64,000 bases of DNA from Prevotella sp. UBA3675 (GTDB lineage Bacteria; Bacteroidota; Bacteroidia; Bacteroidales; Bacteroidaceae). A model generated the notes under the pieces. It was not told the origin of the DNA. It searched no databases and saw only the letters and a list, made by a program, of their open reading frames with translations. The stretch covers positions 1-64,000 of the forward strand of contig DFJI01000036.1 of the NCBI GenBank assembly GCA_002372235.1, given 5' to 3'. Positions 52,588 to 63,200 of the stretch are shown here, piece after piece; position 1 is the stretch's first letter; each line of letters starts with the position of its first letter. The position numbers were made by a program, and so were the translations under genes.

Positions 52588-53487
52588 ATGATGATTCTCA
52601 TAGCAGACAGCGGAGGTACCAAGACTGATTGGACGCTCCTTTATTCGCCTTATCCCACACGTTGGGAGGTCATTTCGTCTTTTCAGACGCAGGGCATCAA
52701 TCCCATTCATCAGGAACCTAATGTAATCAGAGACATACTCGGGAAGGAAGTTGTTCCACAACTGTCAACCTTCTCTCGTCAAGAGCTTTCTGGAATACTC
52801 ACACTCGATACGCCATTGCTCTCGCAGGTCGAGGTGGCTTTCTATGGCAGTGGCTGCACGCCTGTTCATGTGCCTGGCATGAAACAGATGCTGGCCCAGT
52901 TCTTCCCTACACAACCGATAGAGGTGCATAGCGACTTGATGGCTGCTGCACGAGCCCTCTGTCAGCACGAACCGGGCATTGCCTGCATTCTGGGTACGGG
53001 AGCCAACAGCTGTCTCTATGATGGCAGCGACATTGTGCAGAACACGCCTGCCTTGGGCTATATCCTTGGCGACGAGGGCAGTGGAGCCGTGTTGGGCCGT
53101 CTGTTCATGAACTCCATCTTCAAGAATCCGGCCTTTGCCGACATTCGCGACAGCTATCTGAAGCAGGCAAAGCTCACACAGGCCGACATTATCAACAAGG
53201 TGTATCGTGAGCCTATGGCCAATCGTTTCCTGGCCACCACAGCATTATACATATCGGAGCATATCGACAATCCGTTGCTGCGCGAATTGGTGGTGGGAAA
53301 CTTCCGTCAGTTCTTCCGCAACAACATTGTGCCTTATCATCGTCCCGACCTGCCTGTTCACTTCGTAGGCAGCATGGCCTATCATTATGAAAACCTGCTA
53401 AACGAAGCAGCCCAAGCTGAAGGATTCAGCTTGGGAACGGTGATGAAGAGTCCTATGAAAGGACTGATCACTTATCACAGTAAATGA
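52588..53487 (+). CDS. N-acetylglucosamine kinase-like (BadF/BadG family)
   Basis: A 299-residue ASKHA-fold kinase. Motifs: ILIADSGGTKTDWTLL (phosphate-1), CILGTGANSCLYDG (phosphate-2), GYILGDEGSGAVLG, and HFVGSMAYHY (adenosine). It would phosphorylate N-acetylglucosamine or a related sugar from wall turnover. A TTG at 52579 would add three residues; ATG 52588 follows the family start better. It converges with tsaE. Confidence 0.88.
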   Translation: MMILIADSGGTKTDWTLLYSPYPTRWEVISSFQTQGINPIHQEPNVIRDILGKEVVPQLSTFSRQELSGILTLDTPLLSQVEVAFYGSGCTPVHVPGMKQMLAQFFPTQPIEVHSDLMAAARALCQHEPGIACILGTGANSCLYDGSDIVQNTPALGYILGDEGSGAVLGRLFMNSIFKNPAFADIRDSYLKQAKLTQADIINKVYREPMANRFLATTALYISEHIDNPLLRELVVGNFRQFFRNNIVPYHRPDLPVHFVGSMAYHYENLLNEAAQAEGFSLGTVMKSPMKGLITYHSK

Positions 53488-53490
53488 GGA

Positions 53491-53901
53491 TTAGAAACTT
53501 ATGGTGCGCGAACCGTCGGCATTCTCGGTGATGCCGACGCGCACAGCATCGTCGGGCAACAGCTCGTCGATGAGCTCGGGCCACTCTATGAAACAGAGTG
53601 CACCGCTATAGAAATAATCTTCGTAGCCCATGTCATAGACTTCTTCAATCTTCTTTATCCGATAGAAGTCAAAATGATAAATGGGCGATGTATCCTTTGC
53701 CTCATATTCATTGACGATGGCAAAGGTGGGCGAGGTGATTACGTCATCGACCCCAAGTTCCTCGCAAACAGCCTTGACAAACGTGGTCTTGCCAGCGCCC
53801 ATCTTGCCGTAGAAGGCAAAGACGGTGTGCTCGCCGATGTGTTGTATGAACTCACGAGCAGCCTCGTGAATGTGCCCAATGTCCTGTATCTTTATTTCCA
53901 T
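53491..53901 (-). CDS. tsaE: tRNA threonylcarbamoyladenosine biosynthesis protein TsaE
   Basis: A 136-residue P-loop protein with FYGKMGAGKTTFVKAVCEEL, SPTFAIVNEY and IYHFDFYRI, all TsaE marks. It is the ATPase that helps TsaB/TsaD make t6A in tRNAs. ATG 53901 (MEIKIQDIGHI) is chosen; upstream codons to 53937 are Lys/Arg-rich and overlap no ribosome site. Confidence 0.93.
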   Translation of the reverse strand: MEIKIQDIGHIHEAAREFIQHIGEHTVFAFYGKMGAGKTTFVKAVCEELGVDDVITSPTFAIVNEYEAKDTSPIYHFDFYRIKKIEEVYDMGYEDYFYSGALCFIEWPELIDELLPDDAVRVGITENADGSRTISF

Positions 53902-53956
53902 TCTTTTTCCTTTCCTTTTATTTTTTTTTGTTTTCATGATTGAACGATCAGATAGC

Positions 53957-55513
53957 CTACCGCCTCTTTCCTGTCATTGTGATGATGGGAATGAGCATTT
54001 CCTCCATCGAGATACCGCCGTGCTGGAAGGTGTCGCGATAGTAAGACACGTAATAATTGTAGTTGTTGGGATAGGCGAAGAACGAATCACCCGTAGCAAA
54101 GACGTAGCTCGTCGAGATATTGGGTGAAGGCAGCTGTGCCTGCTTGGGATTGCGAATGACAAAGAGGTCTTTCGAGTCGTAGCCTAAGTTCTTTCCAAGC
54201 TTGTAGCGCAGGTTGGTATTGGTGTTGCGGTCGCCTACAATCTTCACCGGCTTCGTGCAACGAATGGAGCCGTGATCGGTCGTCACTATGATGTGGTAGT
54301 CGGTTTGAGCCAGCAAGCGGAAGAAATCGGCAATGACCGAGTGGCGGAACCATGAGAGCGTGATGCTCCGGTAGGCCGACTCATTGTTGGCCAGTTCGCG
54401 CACCATGCGGCTCTCAGTACGGGCATGCGAGAGCATGTCGATGAAATTGAACACCACGACGTTGAGCTCGTTCTTCTCAAGCATCTTCATTTGCTGTATG
54501 AGCTTTTCGGCATCGCTGGAGTTGTTCACCTTGTGATAGGAGAACGATTCGTGCCGGCGATAGCGGTCCAGTTGCGTCTGAATGAGCGGAGCCTCGTTGA
54601 GGTTCTTGCCTTCTTCCTCGTCTTCATCGACCCATAGGTCGGGGAACATCTCAGCAATCTTATTAGGCATGAGGCCCGAGAAGATGGCGTTGCGGGCATA
54701 TTGCGTGGCCGTGGGGAGGATGGAGCAGTAGAGGTCTTCCTCAATCTCGAACTGATCGGCCAGTTCATGCGCCAGCATGCGCCACTGATCGTAGCGGAAG
54801 TTGTCGAGCACCACTAAGAACACCTTCTGTTTCTGGTCGAGCAGGGGGAAGATGCGCTCCTTGAAGATGCGGTGAGAGAGTAGGGGCGTATCCTCCGGAG
54901 TAGGCGATGACACCCAGTCCAGATAGTTGGCTTTCACGAATTTAGCAAATCCCAGATTGGCTTCTTCCTTCTGCATCTGCAACATCTCGGTCATCTGTGA
55001 GTCGGTGGAACTCAGTTCCAGTTCCCAGTGTACGAGTCGTTTGTAGATTTCCATCCAGTCCTTGTGTGTGCGACAGTCCATGATCTGCATGGCAATCTGC
55101 TGGAATTGCTGCTGATACTGGCTCTGTGTGACTTCGGTCTCCAGTTCGCGGCGATGAATGTTCTTCTTCAGTGTGAGCAGTATCTGGTTGGGGTTGACAG
55201 GCTTAATCAGGTAGTCGGCAATCTTCTGTCCGATGGCCTGATTCATGATGTTCTCCTCTTCACTCTTAGTGACCATCACCACGGGCGTAGAAGGCGATAT
55301 CTCCTTGATGCGCTGCAGCGTTTCCAGTCCGCTCAGACCCGGCATCTGCTCGTCGAGCAGCACGAGGTCGAACGAGCGTTCGCGACACAGGTCGATGGCA
55401 TCGGTGCCATTCGACACGGTGGTCACTTCATAACCTTTCTTTTCCAGAAAAATGAGGTGGGCGCGAAGAAGTTCCATTTCGTCATCGACCCAGAGTAGTT
55501 GACCGTTGATCAT
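53957..55513 (-). CDS. porX: PorX: T9SS response regulator with PglZ domain
   Basis: A 518-residue protein. Residues 1-120 are a receiver domain (LLWVDDEMELL, phospho-acceptor Asp in LVLLDEQMPG, Lys in YLIKPVNP). The rest is a PglZ/alkaline-phosphatase-like domain (VLDNFRYDQWR, ILPTATQYARN, VTTDHGS). PorX is the response regulator of the type IX secretion system and its phosphatase half hydrolyses linear and cyclic oligonucleotides in known examples. It lies next to porW. In this window its oligonucleotide-cleaving ability is of interest because a cOA-signalling CRISPR system is also present. Confidence 0.93.
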   Translation of the reverse strand: MINGQLLWVDDEMELLRAHLIFLEKKGYEVTTVSNGTDAIDLCRERSFDLVLLDEQMPGLSGLETLQRIKEISPSTPVVMVTKSEEENIMNQAIGQKIADYLIKPVNPNQILLTLKKNIHRRELETEVTQSQYQQQFQQIAMQIMDCRTHKDWMEIYKRLVHWELELSSTDSQMTEMLQMQKEEANLGFAKFVKANYLDWVSSPTPEDTPLLSHRIFKERIFPLLDQKQKVFLVVLDNFRYDQWRMLAHELADQFEIEEDLYCSILPTATQYARNAIFSGLMPNKIAEMFPDLWVDEDEEEGKNLNEAPLIQTQLDRYRRHESFSYHKVNNSSDAEKLIQQMKMLEKNELNVVVFNFIDMLSHARTESRMVRELANNESAYRSITLSWFRHSVIADFFRLLAQTDYHIIVTTDHGSIRCTKPVKIVGDRNTNTNLRYKLGKNLGYDSKDLFVIRNPKQAQLPSPNISTSYVFATGDSFFAYPNNYNYYVSYYRDTFQHGGISMEEMLIPIITMTGKRR

Positions 55514-55570
55514 TCTTTCTTAGTGAGTTGAGTGTTAGGAATTATGAGGTTGTGAGAGCATGGCCCTTTC

Positions 55571-58500
55571 TTACCAGAAGTCTTCGTCGAAGATGTCGCC
55601 GTTGTTCACAGGCTGTTGTTGCTTGACAGGAGCGTTGCCGTTTTCGTTGTCGGCATCGTCGGCCTCTTCCTCCTCGCCCTCTTGCTGTTCGATGGTTTCG
55701 GGAATCTCCAGTAAGTCCTCATTGCTGATTTGCAGTGGGGCAAAGGTGCGCTGATAGAACTCATCGTAGTCCTTATAGCTATAGCGAGTGCCGATGAGAC
55801 TGAGGTTATGGTCGCTGATGATGAGGCTGCGGCATTGGTGTACCACAGCAGCCATCGCTTCGTCGGCATAGAGACGACGGGCATATTGCAGGGCCTCGTC
55901 GTAGTTGAGGAATCCGCTGATGAGCATGCGGGTGATGCCTGGCTGACGGTCGATGGTGAGGTCGAAGTTGCGCACCATGAAGTTGGTGAAGTTATACCGT
56001 GCCATCTCGTAGAGCAGTTGGTTCTCGGCAGCAGCGATTCGCTCCTCCAGACTGAGCAGTAGCCCGTTGGCAGCCCGTTCGGGTCCCAGTTTCAGGGAGT
56101 CAGGCTGGTAAGCCAAGATGAAGAGGAACGGCAGGTTGCGGTCATCGGAGAGCGTATCGGTCGAAGTGCTGTCATCGTCCAGTGTGATGTTGCGACGCGC
56201 CCAAATATCATCCAAGTCAAACTTGCCGCCATAGAGCGTGCGCCCTTCCTGCACACCTTTTATAATCATGCCGGCCAGCTCGCTCACTTCGCTTTGCGGA
56301 TATTTGTCAACCACCTGCTTCAGCTGTTCCAGACAGCCCTTGGCATCGCCTTCGTTCAGGAGTCTCAATCCGTTGACGAACAGGAACTTCGGACGGTTCT
56401 CGCCCAGCGGGAATCGTTCGGCAGAGAGTGCAGCGTTGGTCTTCACCTCATTGTAGCGGTTCAGCTTGAAAGCCTCATAGGTAGAGGCATAGAGCGAGTC
56501 TTCGATATGAACGCCGAAGCGGGCATTCTCGGTGAAGAACGGGTCGCTGAGCAGAATGGTCCAGTCGCTTTCGGGGAAGTTGGCTTTCAACTTCTGCAGG
56601 CATTCTGCCGCCTTGTCGTTCTCGCCCAGTCGTGAGTAGAGCAGGAACAGATGGTACCATGCTTCGTCGTTGTGCTCGTAGTCGGGGAACTGGAAGGTGA
56701 GTCGCGTCAGCTGTTTCTCCGACAACCGCAACGGCTTGCTCTTATAGGCATCTTCAAGCGTTGAGTTGTCGAGCTTGTCCTTGAAGATGATGCCTGAGTG
56801 GAACAGTCCGTCCATGATGAGTGCGTTGCTGGCCGCTACCTGTTCCTCTGTGAAAGGAATCTGGGCCAGATAGTATTCGCGCTTGTGCGGATCGTTCTGT
56901 GCACTGTCAAGTTCCTGCTTGTTCTCCAGACTGTCGAGCGCGGCCAGTTCGCCCATGTCTCCCATCTCGTTGGCCCTGCGCAAGCTGTCGGCCAGTTCGG
57001 GGTTATCTATGTCGGTCGAAGCCACCACGGTGCGGTTCACGCGCTGCCAGTTATCGGTGTTCTCGCGTTTGCCCCACAGCTTCTCAAACTGCTGTTTGCC
57101 CTGACTCACGGCCTGTGGATTGTAGAAGTACCACAGCCCGTTCTTCTGATTGTTGGCCTGCGGTGCTGTCGGAGTGGTCTGATTGCGGTTGCCGGATGTG
57201 GCAGCACGCTTCTCCAGTACTTTCTCCACGGCGGCTTCGAGCGCCTTGTCGCGTTCTTCTTTCTCTTTCTTCTTCAGTGCCTCTATCACTCGGTCGATAG
57301 CAGCATTGCGGTCTTTCTCCGACATGCGGGCCAGCTCCTGCAACGAGTCTTGCAGATGAACGGCATCGGTGTGGGGCACCAGTTCGTCGAGCACCTTTGA
57401 GCGGCGTGACAGCTCAGCATAGTCGGGGCGCTCCTTGTCGAGCAAGCCGATGGCCTCGCCGTAGCATCGCTGTGCATCGTTGTAGCGTTCCTTCTCCCAG
57501 TACAGGTCGCCCAGCCGCAACAGCAGCACACCTTTCTCAATGCCGCTGCGCGTAGCTTTTTCGTTGCCCGTCTCGTAGGCCCCGATGGCATGGGTGGTGT
57601 CGCGCTGTGCGAGATAGATGTTGCCGATGGCATAATATACTTGGTCCAGATAGTCCTTGTTGTTCTCAGAGCGGGCCATGCGCTTCAGTCGGCCTATCAT
57701 CTTCTTCCAGTTGCCTGCGGCCATCACCTCGGTCTGGGCAATGCGTGCATTGAACTCCGTCTCGTAGGGCGGATTCTGCCTGATGACGCGCTGATAGGCT
57801 TCGTATGCCTGCTGTCGGTGTCCGAGTGCCACCTCCATCTGTGCCATGAGGAACCACATGCGTGCCTTCTGGTTCTTGCGCTTCTCGTGCTTGATGGCTT
57901 TGCGCAGATAGGGGATGGCCTTCTCGTATTCAGCCGTCTTCGCGTAGTAGTTGGCATAGGTGTAGTCCCAGTCCTTTTGTGCGCGGTAGTGTATGGAGTC
58001 GCGCGACATGTTGCGAATCACGTCCTCGGCATCGTAGAGCCAGCCCAGCTCCATGTAGGAACGAGCCAGCCAGGAGCGTGCAATGCCGTTGATGGCAGGC
58101 TGCGTCTGATACAGGCGCGACATGTAGGAGAATGTGGCAGCCGACTCGTCGAAGTTACCTTTCTGAAACTGCGACTTGCCCAGCAAGAGCCAGGCTTTCC
58201 AGATGAATGGGTTATACTCGCGGCGCGAGAGCCACTCCTTGTCTTTCTCGGTCTTGCGGCGCGACTTGGTCCATTTGGGCTTTGCCTTGATGCTGTGCTG
58301 CTTGATGGCCTTCTCGCTCTTCTCAATGGCACGGTCGAAATTGCCCTTGCCCAGGTCGCGGCTGCTCTTGTTGCCCACGGTGTAGAGGGGCAGCATCTCG
58401 GTGAAGTTGTCCTTGTTTCCTTTCTCCTTCTCCAGTGCGCCGTCCTCGAAGGCTTGCGAGCCGTTGAAGTAAGTGTTGTAACGGGCTGTGAAGGAGTGCC

Positions 58501-58597
58501 ACCATCGGCGTGCGCCTGTGTTTTTTTGCGTAGAGCAGCCTGTCATTACCATGAGGGCAATGAGCATAAGTGGAAAAGTGATGATGGATCTACGCAT
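55571..58597 (-). CDS. porW: PorW/SprE-like TPR lipoprotein
   Basis: A 1008-residue lipoprotein (signal ends MVMTGCS). It begins CSTQKNTGARRWWHSFTARYNTYFNG, the start typical of PorW/SprE, and is filled with TPR-like helices (AWLLLGKSQFQKGNFDESAAT, KAIPYLRKAIKHEKR). A charged coiled coil lies at about 430-470 and the C-terminus is acidic. PorW links T9SS motor and outer-membrane parts. It lies 57 bp upstream of porX on the same strand, as expected for a T9SS locus. Confidence 0.88.
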   Translation of the reverse strand: MRRSIITFPLMLIALMVMTGCSTQKNTGARRWWHSFTARYNTYFNGSQAFEDGALEKEKGNKDNFTEMLPLYTVGNKSSRDLGKGNFDRAIEKSEKAIKQHSIKAKPKWTKSRRKTEKDKEWLSRREYNPFIWKAWLLLGKSQFQKGNFDESAATFSYMSRLYQTQPAINGIARSWLARSYMELGWLYDAEDVIRNMSRDSIHYRAQKDWDYTYANYYAKTAEYEKAIPYLRKAIKHEKRKNQKARMWFLMAQMEVALGHRQQAYEAYQRVIRQNPPYETEFNARIAQTEVMAAGNWKKMIGRLKRMARSENNKDYLDQVYYAIGNIYLAQRDTTHAIGAYETGNEKATRSGIEKGVLLLRLGDLYWEKERYNDAQRCYGEAIGLLDKERPDYAELSRRSKVLDELVPHTDAVHLQDSLQELARMSEKDRNAAIDRVIEALKKKEKEERDKALEAAVEKVLEKRAATSGNRNQTTPTAPQANNQKNGLWYFYNPQAVSQGKQQFEKLWGKRENTDNWQRVNRTVVASTDIDNPELADSLRRANEMGDMGELAALDSLENKQELDSAQNDPHKREYYLAQIPFTEEQVAASNALIMDGLFHSGIIFKDKLDNSTLEDAYKSKPLRLSEKQLTRLTFQFPDYEHNDEAWYHLFLLYSRLGENDKAAECLQKLKANFPESDWTILLSDPFFTENARFGVHIEDSLYASTYEAFKLNRYNEVKTNAALSAERFPLGENRPKFLFVNGLRLLNEGDAKGCLEQLKQVVDKYPQSEVSELAGMIIKGVQEGRTLYGGKFDLDDIWARRNITLDDDSTSTDTLSDDRNLPFLFILAYQPDSLKLGPERAANGLLLSLEERIAAAENQLLYEMARYNFTNFMVRNFDLTIDRQPGITRMLISGFLNYDEALQYARRLYADEAMAAVVHQCRSLIISDHNLSLIGTRYSYKDYDEFYQRTFAPLQISNEDLLEIPETIEQQEGEEEEADDADNENGNAPVKQQQPVNNGDIFDEDFW

Positions 58598-58647
58598 ACA
58601 ATAATGATGCGGGCCATGCCTCGGAAGGCGAGTCCCCGCTACGGTTT

Positions 58648-58860
58648 TTAAACGGAAGAATCCGTCCGATTATTGTCTCGTTGCTTCTTTTTCTCTTCCA
58701 TTAGGCAGGCTATCTTGCACGAACCGTCGGCCATACTGCTGCAAGTGGAGCAGTCTTTGCCTTGCACGATGGGCTCTTCTTCCTTGCCGCCCATAGAGAA
58801 GAGGGCGGCAAGAATGCCGAGCAAGACAATGGAGCCGATACAGATGAAAGCAAATGACAT
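58648..58860 (-). CDS. Small membrane-anchored Cys-rich protein
   Basis: A 70-residue protein: one N-terminal membrane helix (FAFICIGSIVLLGILAALF) and a tail with CSTCSSMADGSCKIACLMEE. ATG 58860 lies 8 bp after the aroA stop; the longer frame overlaps aroA and is not credible. The four Cys could hold a metal. Function unknown. Confidence 0.75.
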   Translation of the reverse strand: MSFAFICIGSIVLLGILAALFSMGGKEEEPIVQGKDCSTCSSMADGSCKIACLMEEKKKQRDNNRTDSSV

Positions 58861-58868
58861 GTGTTTTT

Positions 58869-60137
58869 TTAAACTTCTTCTTTCTTGATGATGAACCCTG
58901 TGTTCTCCAAGTCGCTCCAGAAGTGCGGGTACGACTTGGTCACTACGTAGGGATTGTTGATTACGATGGGGCGAACCAGCGCCACTGGTGCGAAAGCCAG
59001 TGCCATGCGGTGGTCTTCGTAAGTGTTGATGACGGGCAGCTCGTCGGACTCGCATCGCTCACCGTCCCACTTCAGTTCGCTGTCGTTGATGTCGCTGATC
59101 ACGTAGCCCAGCTTGCGCATCTCGGTCTTCAGTGCCTTGATACGGTCGGTCTCCTTGATCTTGAGCGTCTGCAGTCCGGTGAAGTGGAAGGGAATGTCCA
59201 TCATGGCGCACAGCACGACGAAGGTCTGGGCCAGGTCGGGCGAGTTCACAAAGTCATACTCCAGTCGGCGTATGCGGTGTCCGTTCTTACGCAGGGTGAC
59301 GGTGGTGGGCTTGCCGGGCTCCTTTGAGTCGAAGACCGTCTTGATGCCCAACAGGCTGAAGATGTATTTCACGCTGGAGTCGCCCTGTTTCGAACCGTCC
59401 ATCAGCCCGTCCAGTCTCACCTCGGCATCGCGCTGTGTCGTGAGGGCCATCATCTCATACCAGTAGGAGGCAGCGCTCCAGTCGTTCTCAATGTAGTAGT
59501 GGCGTGGGACGTAGGGCTTGGGGCGCACGGCAATCGTGTCCACCGAAGTCCATTCGGCATCGGCTCCGAACTCGCGCATCGTCCAGAGTGTCAGGTCGAT
59601 ATAAGGCCGCGAGATAACGTCGCCCGTGAGCCTCAGTTCCAGTCCGTTCTTCAGCATGGGGCCGATGAGCAGCAGGGCCGAGATGTATTGTGAGCTCACG
59701 TTGCCTGCTATCTCCAGCGTTCCGCCTTGCAGCTGTTTTCCGCGTATGCGCAAGGGGGGGAAGCCTTCCTCGCCGGCATATTCGATGTCTGCTCCCAGCA
59801 GTCGCAGGGCATCTACCAGAATCTTGATGGGTCTGTGCTTCATGCGCTCGGTGCCGGTGATGAGCTGCGTGTCGTGATCTGGCTGCACGGTAGCGGCCAG
59901 ATAGGCCGTCATGAAGCGCATGGATGTTCCGGCAGCCTTGATGTCGATGGTCTCCGGGCGGTCGCGCAGGGCGCGCAGTGTCACGTCGGTGTCGTCGCAG
60001 TCGCTCAGGTTCTCGGGCATGCAGATTCCGCCTGAGAGGGCGCAAATGATGAGTGCTCTGTTTGAGATGCTTTTCGATGCGGGCAACTTTATCGTTGCGT
60101 TGAGTGTAGATGGAGCCGTGATGGCATATCGTGTCAT
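58869..60137 (-). CDS. aroA: 3-phosphoshikimate 1-carboxyvinyltransferase
   Basis: A 422-residue EPSP synthase of the shikimate pathway. Motifs: IKLPASKSISNRALII near the start, AAGTSMRFMTAYLA, GSKQGDSSVKY, KIKETDRIKALKTE and NTYEDHRMALAFAP. ATG 60137 (MTRYAITAPSTL) is the family start; the frame runs open to 60203. Slightly shorter than the enterobacterial enzyme, as usual in Bacteroidetes. Confidence 0.95.
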   Translation of the reverse strand: MTRYAITAPSTLNATIKLPASKSISNRALIICALSGGICMPENLSDCDDTDVTLRALRDRPETIDIKAAGTSMRFMTAYLAATVQPDHDTQLITGTERMKHRPIKILVDALRLLGADIEYAGEEGFPPLRIRGKQLQGGTLEIAGNVSSQYISALLLIGPMLKNGLELRLTGDVISRPYIDLTLWTMREFGADAEWTSVDTIAVRPKPYVPRHYYIENDWSAASYWYEMMALTTQRDAEVRLDGLMDGSKQGDSSVKYIFSLLGIKTVFDSKEPGKPTTVTLRKNGHRIRRLEYDFVNSPDLAQTFVVLCAMMDIPFHFTGLQTLKIKETDRIKALKTEMRKLGYVISDINDSELKWDGERCESDELPVINTYEDHRMALAFAPVALVRPIVINNPYVVTKSYPHFWSDLENTGFIIKKEEV

Positions 60138-60222
60138 GGTGTTCTGAAATGCTATTTTAGTTGTTGTCTTTGCAAATATACAAAGAATTATCTGTCTTAC
60201 CAAAAATCATGTGTAAAAAAGC

Positions 60223-63200
60223 CTAAAAAGGCGGTAAATCTTGGATTTTATAGGCATCGATGATTTCTTTGAACAGCGGAACGTGGCTGAGCAGACTGGC
60301 CCTTCCCGTCATGATGAGCTGTCGGCGGGCGCGTGTCATGGCCACGTTCAGCTTTCGGTCAATCGTCTGACCGTTCTCGCTGATGGTGCTGGCCGTGAGG
60401 AAGTCGAGCTGATAGCGGTGGCTCACGGTGAAGGAATAGACGATGACGTCGCGCTGCGACCCCTGATAGCGCTCCACCGTGTCGATGCTCACGTCGAACA
60501 GGCAGGGCGTGGCATACTGTTCCAATTCCTGCCGGATGAGCCCTATCTGATGGCGGTAGGGCACGATGACGCCCAGCGTGGTGTCGGGATTGAAGCGGTC
60601 GCCATAGAAGCGGTGAATGCGGCTGATAATCCTGGCCACCAGCGCGGCCTCCTGCTGCTCCTTCGTGTCTAAGAAGACGATGCGCTGCTTCTTGAGCACG
60701 TCGTCAAGAGGTTCTTCTGATGCCAGCTCGTAGCCGAGCCGCTCTTCCAGCTGGTGGGGCAGTGGGACGGGCTTCAGCTGCTCGTCGGCATAGAAGTGAG
60801 TGCAGGGAAACTGCGCCACTTCGGGGTGCATGCGCCCCTGGTGGTCGAGCGTGCCGATGAACTGTGTCCGTCGGCACTGGCGCTCCCAGTTCAGCAGGCG
60901 TTCGAAGAGCGACTGTCGGCAGTCGCTCAGTCCGATGGCACGCAGGCAAGGCTCGTCAATGCGCGTCATGCTGGCATCTTGTTGCACCACGGCAGGCAGT
61001 TGCTTGTGGTCGCCCACAAGGATGAACCGTTCTATCTGGGGGCGGGCGAGCAGCCCGATGATGTTCGGTTCCAGGATCTGCGAGGCTTCATCGACGATGG
61101 CGAGTGTGAAGTGCTTCAGCTGGAACAGTTCCTGTCGGGATTGCAGCATCGAGGTGGTGCCCACGATGATGGGTGCCGAGCTGATGTGCTCGCGAATGCT
61201 GTCGAGCCGCAGCGTGCCAGTGAGCGATTCCTCCAGCAGATGGCTGCGGAAGCGCGGGTCGCACACAGCTTTGTTGCCGATGCGCAGGTAGGGCAAGTCT
61301 TCAGACGACAGCATGGCGCATATCTCATCGACGGCCCGGTTGGTATAGGCGGTGAGCAGAATGGAGGGCTTCGCGGCCTGCATCCTTCGGCCCCTCTCCA
61401 GTTCCTCGGCCACGATGAAGCGCAGAGCCTGCGAGGTCTTGCCCGTTCCAGGAGGACCTACGAGCAGAAAGTAGTCGCGTGCCTGCATGGCTTTCTCGAT
61501 GAGCGCGTCGTAGGTGGCGCTATACTGTCTGCTGAGCCGCAGCGTAGCATCGGCCTCGGGCGGTCGCTGTCCTAAGAGCAGGGCTTTCTTGTCGCGCTGG
61601 CCGTGGGGTGGGGCAGGAGCGGTGATAAACTGGTGCAGACTGCGCAGGCACGACGAGGTGGTGAGGTCGCTGCCTCCGTGCTCCACTGCCCAGAAACGCC
61701 CGTCGTGCGGCTTGAAGATGTCATCGTTCTGCTGTCCGTCGTTCAGTCTGACCACCAACTGATGGTTGCTTATCTCGTCGAGCGTACCTTTGTAGAGTAT
61801 GCTGGTCCTCACGTCAGGCACCCCCTTTCGCTCCTCGTAGGCATAGAGATAGACCATGTCGCCGCGTCGGAAGTTCTTGACGTCGGTATCGGTCGGCTCG
61901 GTCGATAGCGTGATAAGGTCGTAGCCGCCGTTGCTCACGCTGCGTTCCTGCTTCGCGATGCTCAGTCTGGCATAGATGCTGCCCGCCTCCTGTTTCTGCG
62001 TGATGGGCTGTTGCCACAGGTCGGCTGAAGAGCCGCTGTTGTGCTGTAGCCACTGGTCGGGCGTGCCCAACTTCTGACACACTTGTTCGCGATACACAAA
62101 GGTCATCATGCGCTCATAGTAGGCACGCTCCACGGGGCTCAGTGCCGCCAGCTCCCCTTCCAACCCCTGTATCTCGGGCAGCACATACTGATTGAAATAG
62201 CTGTCGGGCTTCACACCTTTATATATAACCGAAGGACTCAGCAGGGGAATGATGCGCCCGAATCCCTCACGGGCAATGAGCAGCTCGGTGGCTACAATCT
62301 GATTGCGCAGCTTCAGCGCCTCGGCAAACAGCTGGCGGTAGTAGTTCACCGAGAGCAGCCCCTGGCCGACGGGATAGCGCGAGTAGAGCAGCCGTATATC
62401 GACCGACTGGTCGGTGCGTCCGAAGTTGTAGCGCAGAATGCCGTAGTAGAGCAGCAGCTGCACGTAGTGGTCTTCGCGCTGCATGCCGTGCGGGTCGTGG
62501 CTCTGTCGTTCTATCTTCATGTTGCGTCCCGACTTCTGCTCCACCAGCAGGCGCAGGTCGCTCGTCATCATATCTACACGTCCCTGCAGCCCCAGTCGCT
62601 CACACACGAACGATGGCTCGAGCAGTGCTTTCTTGCGGTCGAACCCCTCTTTCTCGAACAGCTCGCTCACCGTGTTGCGCAGGTTGTTCACCTGCATCTC
62701 GGCATCGGCCTTGAACTGCTGGGCATTGAACCCCTGACAGGTGCTGAAGCGCAGCGCCTGTTCGCGGAACGAGCGCTTCAGCGACTTGGCGGTGGTGGCA
62801 CCCGTCGGGTCGTTGACGAGGTCGTCGAGTGCCGTTCCGGCAAAGTTACCCAGCAGAATGGCCTGCGTGTTGGGGCGAGCCTTCAGTCGGTTGACGGTGT
62901 AGAGGAGTGGATGATGGCCGTAGTTTGTGAAACAGGCGGCCACGGATGAGATGTCGAGCAGAAAGTCGGGCTCCACGATGATGAATCGGGGCACCAGCGT
63001 GCCGTCGCTCTCTCGCGCGTGACTGTCGAGCAGGTTCAGCTGCATGTTCTCGCGCAGCATGCGTTGCAGGTAGCTCAGGTCGCGTCCGCCGTCGGTCGAG
63101 CCGTAGTCCACGCTGAGCACGCCCTCCTCAGTGCTCACGCTGATCACCTTGTCGTCCCAGCTGCGCACAATGCAGCGCAGGTATTTCCTGTCCACGCTGA

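Noticed and set aside
53957..55513. Reading the PglZ domain protein as a BREX component
   Set aside because: It has an N-terminal receiver domain and lies beside porW, so it is PorX of type IX secretion; no BREX genes are near.
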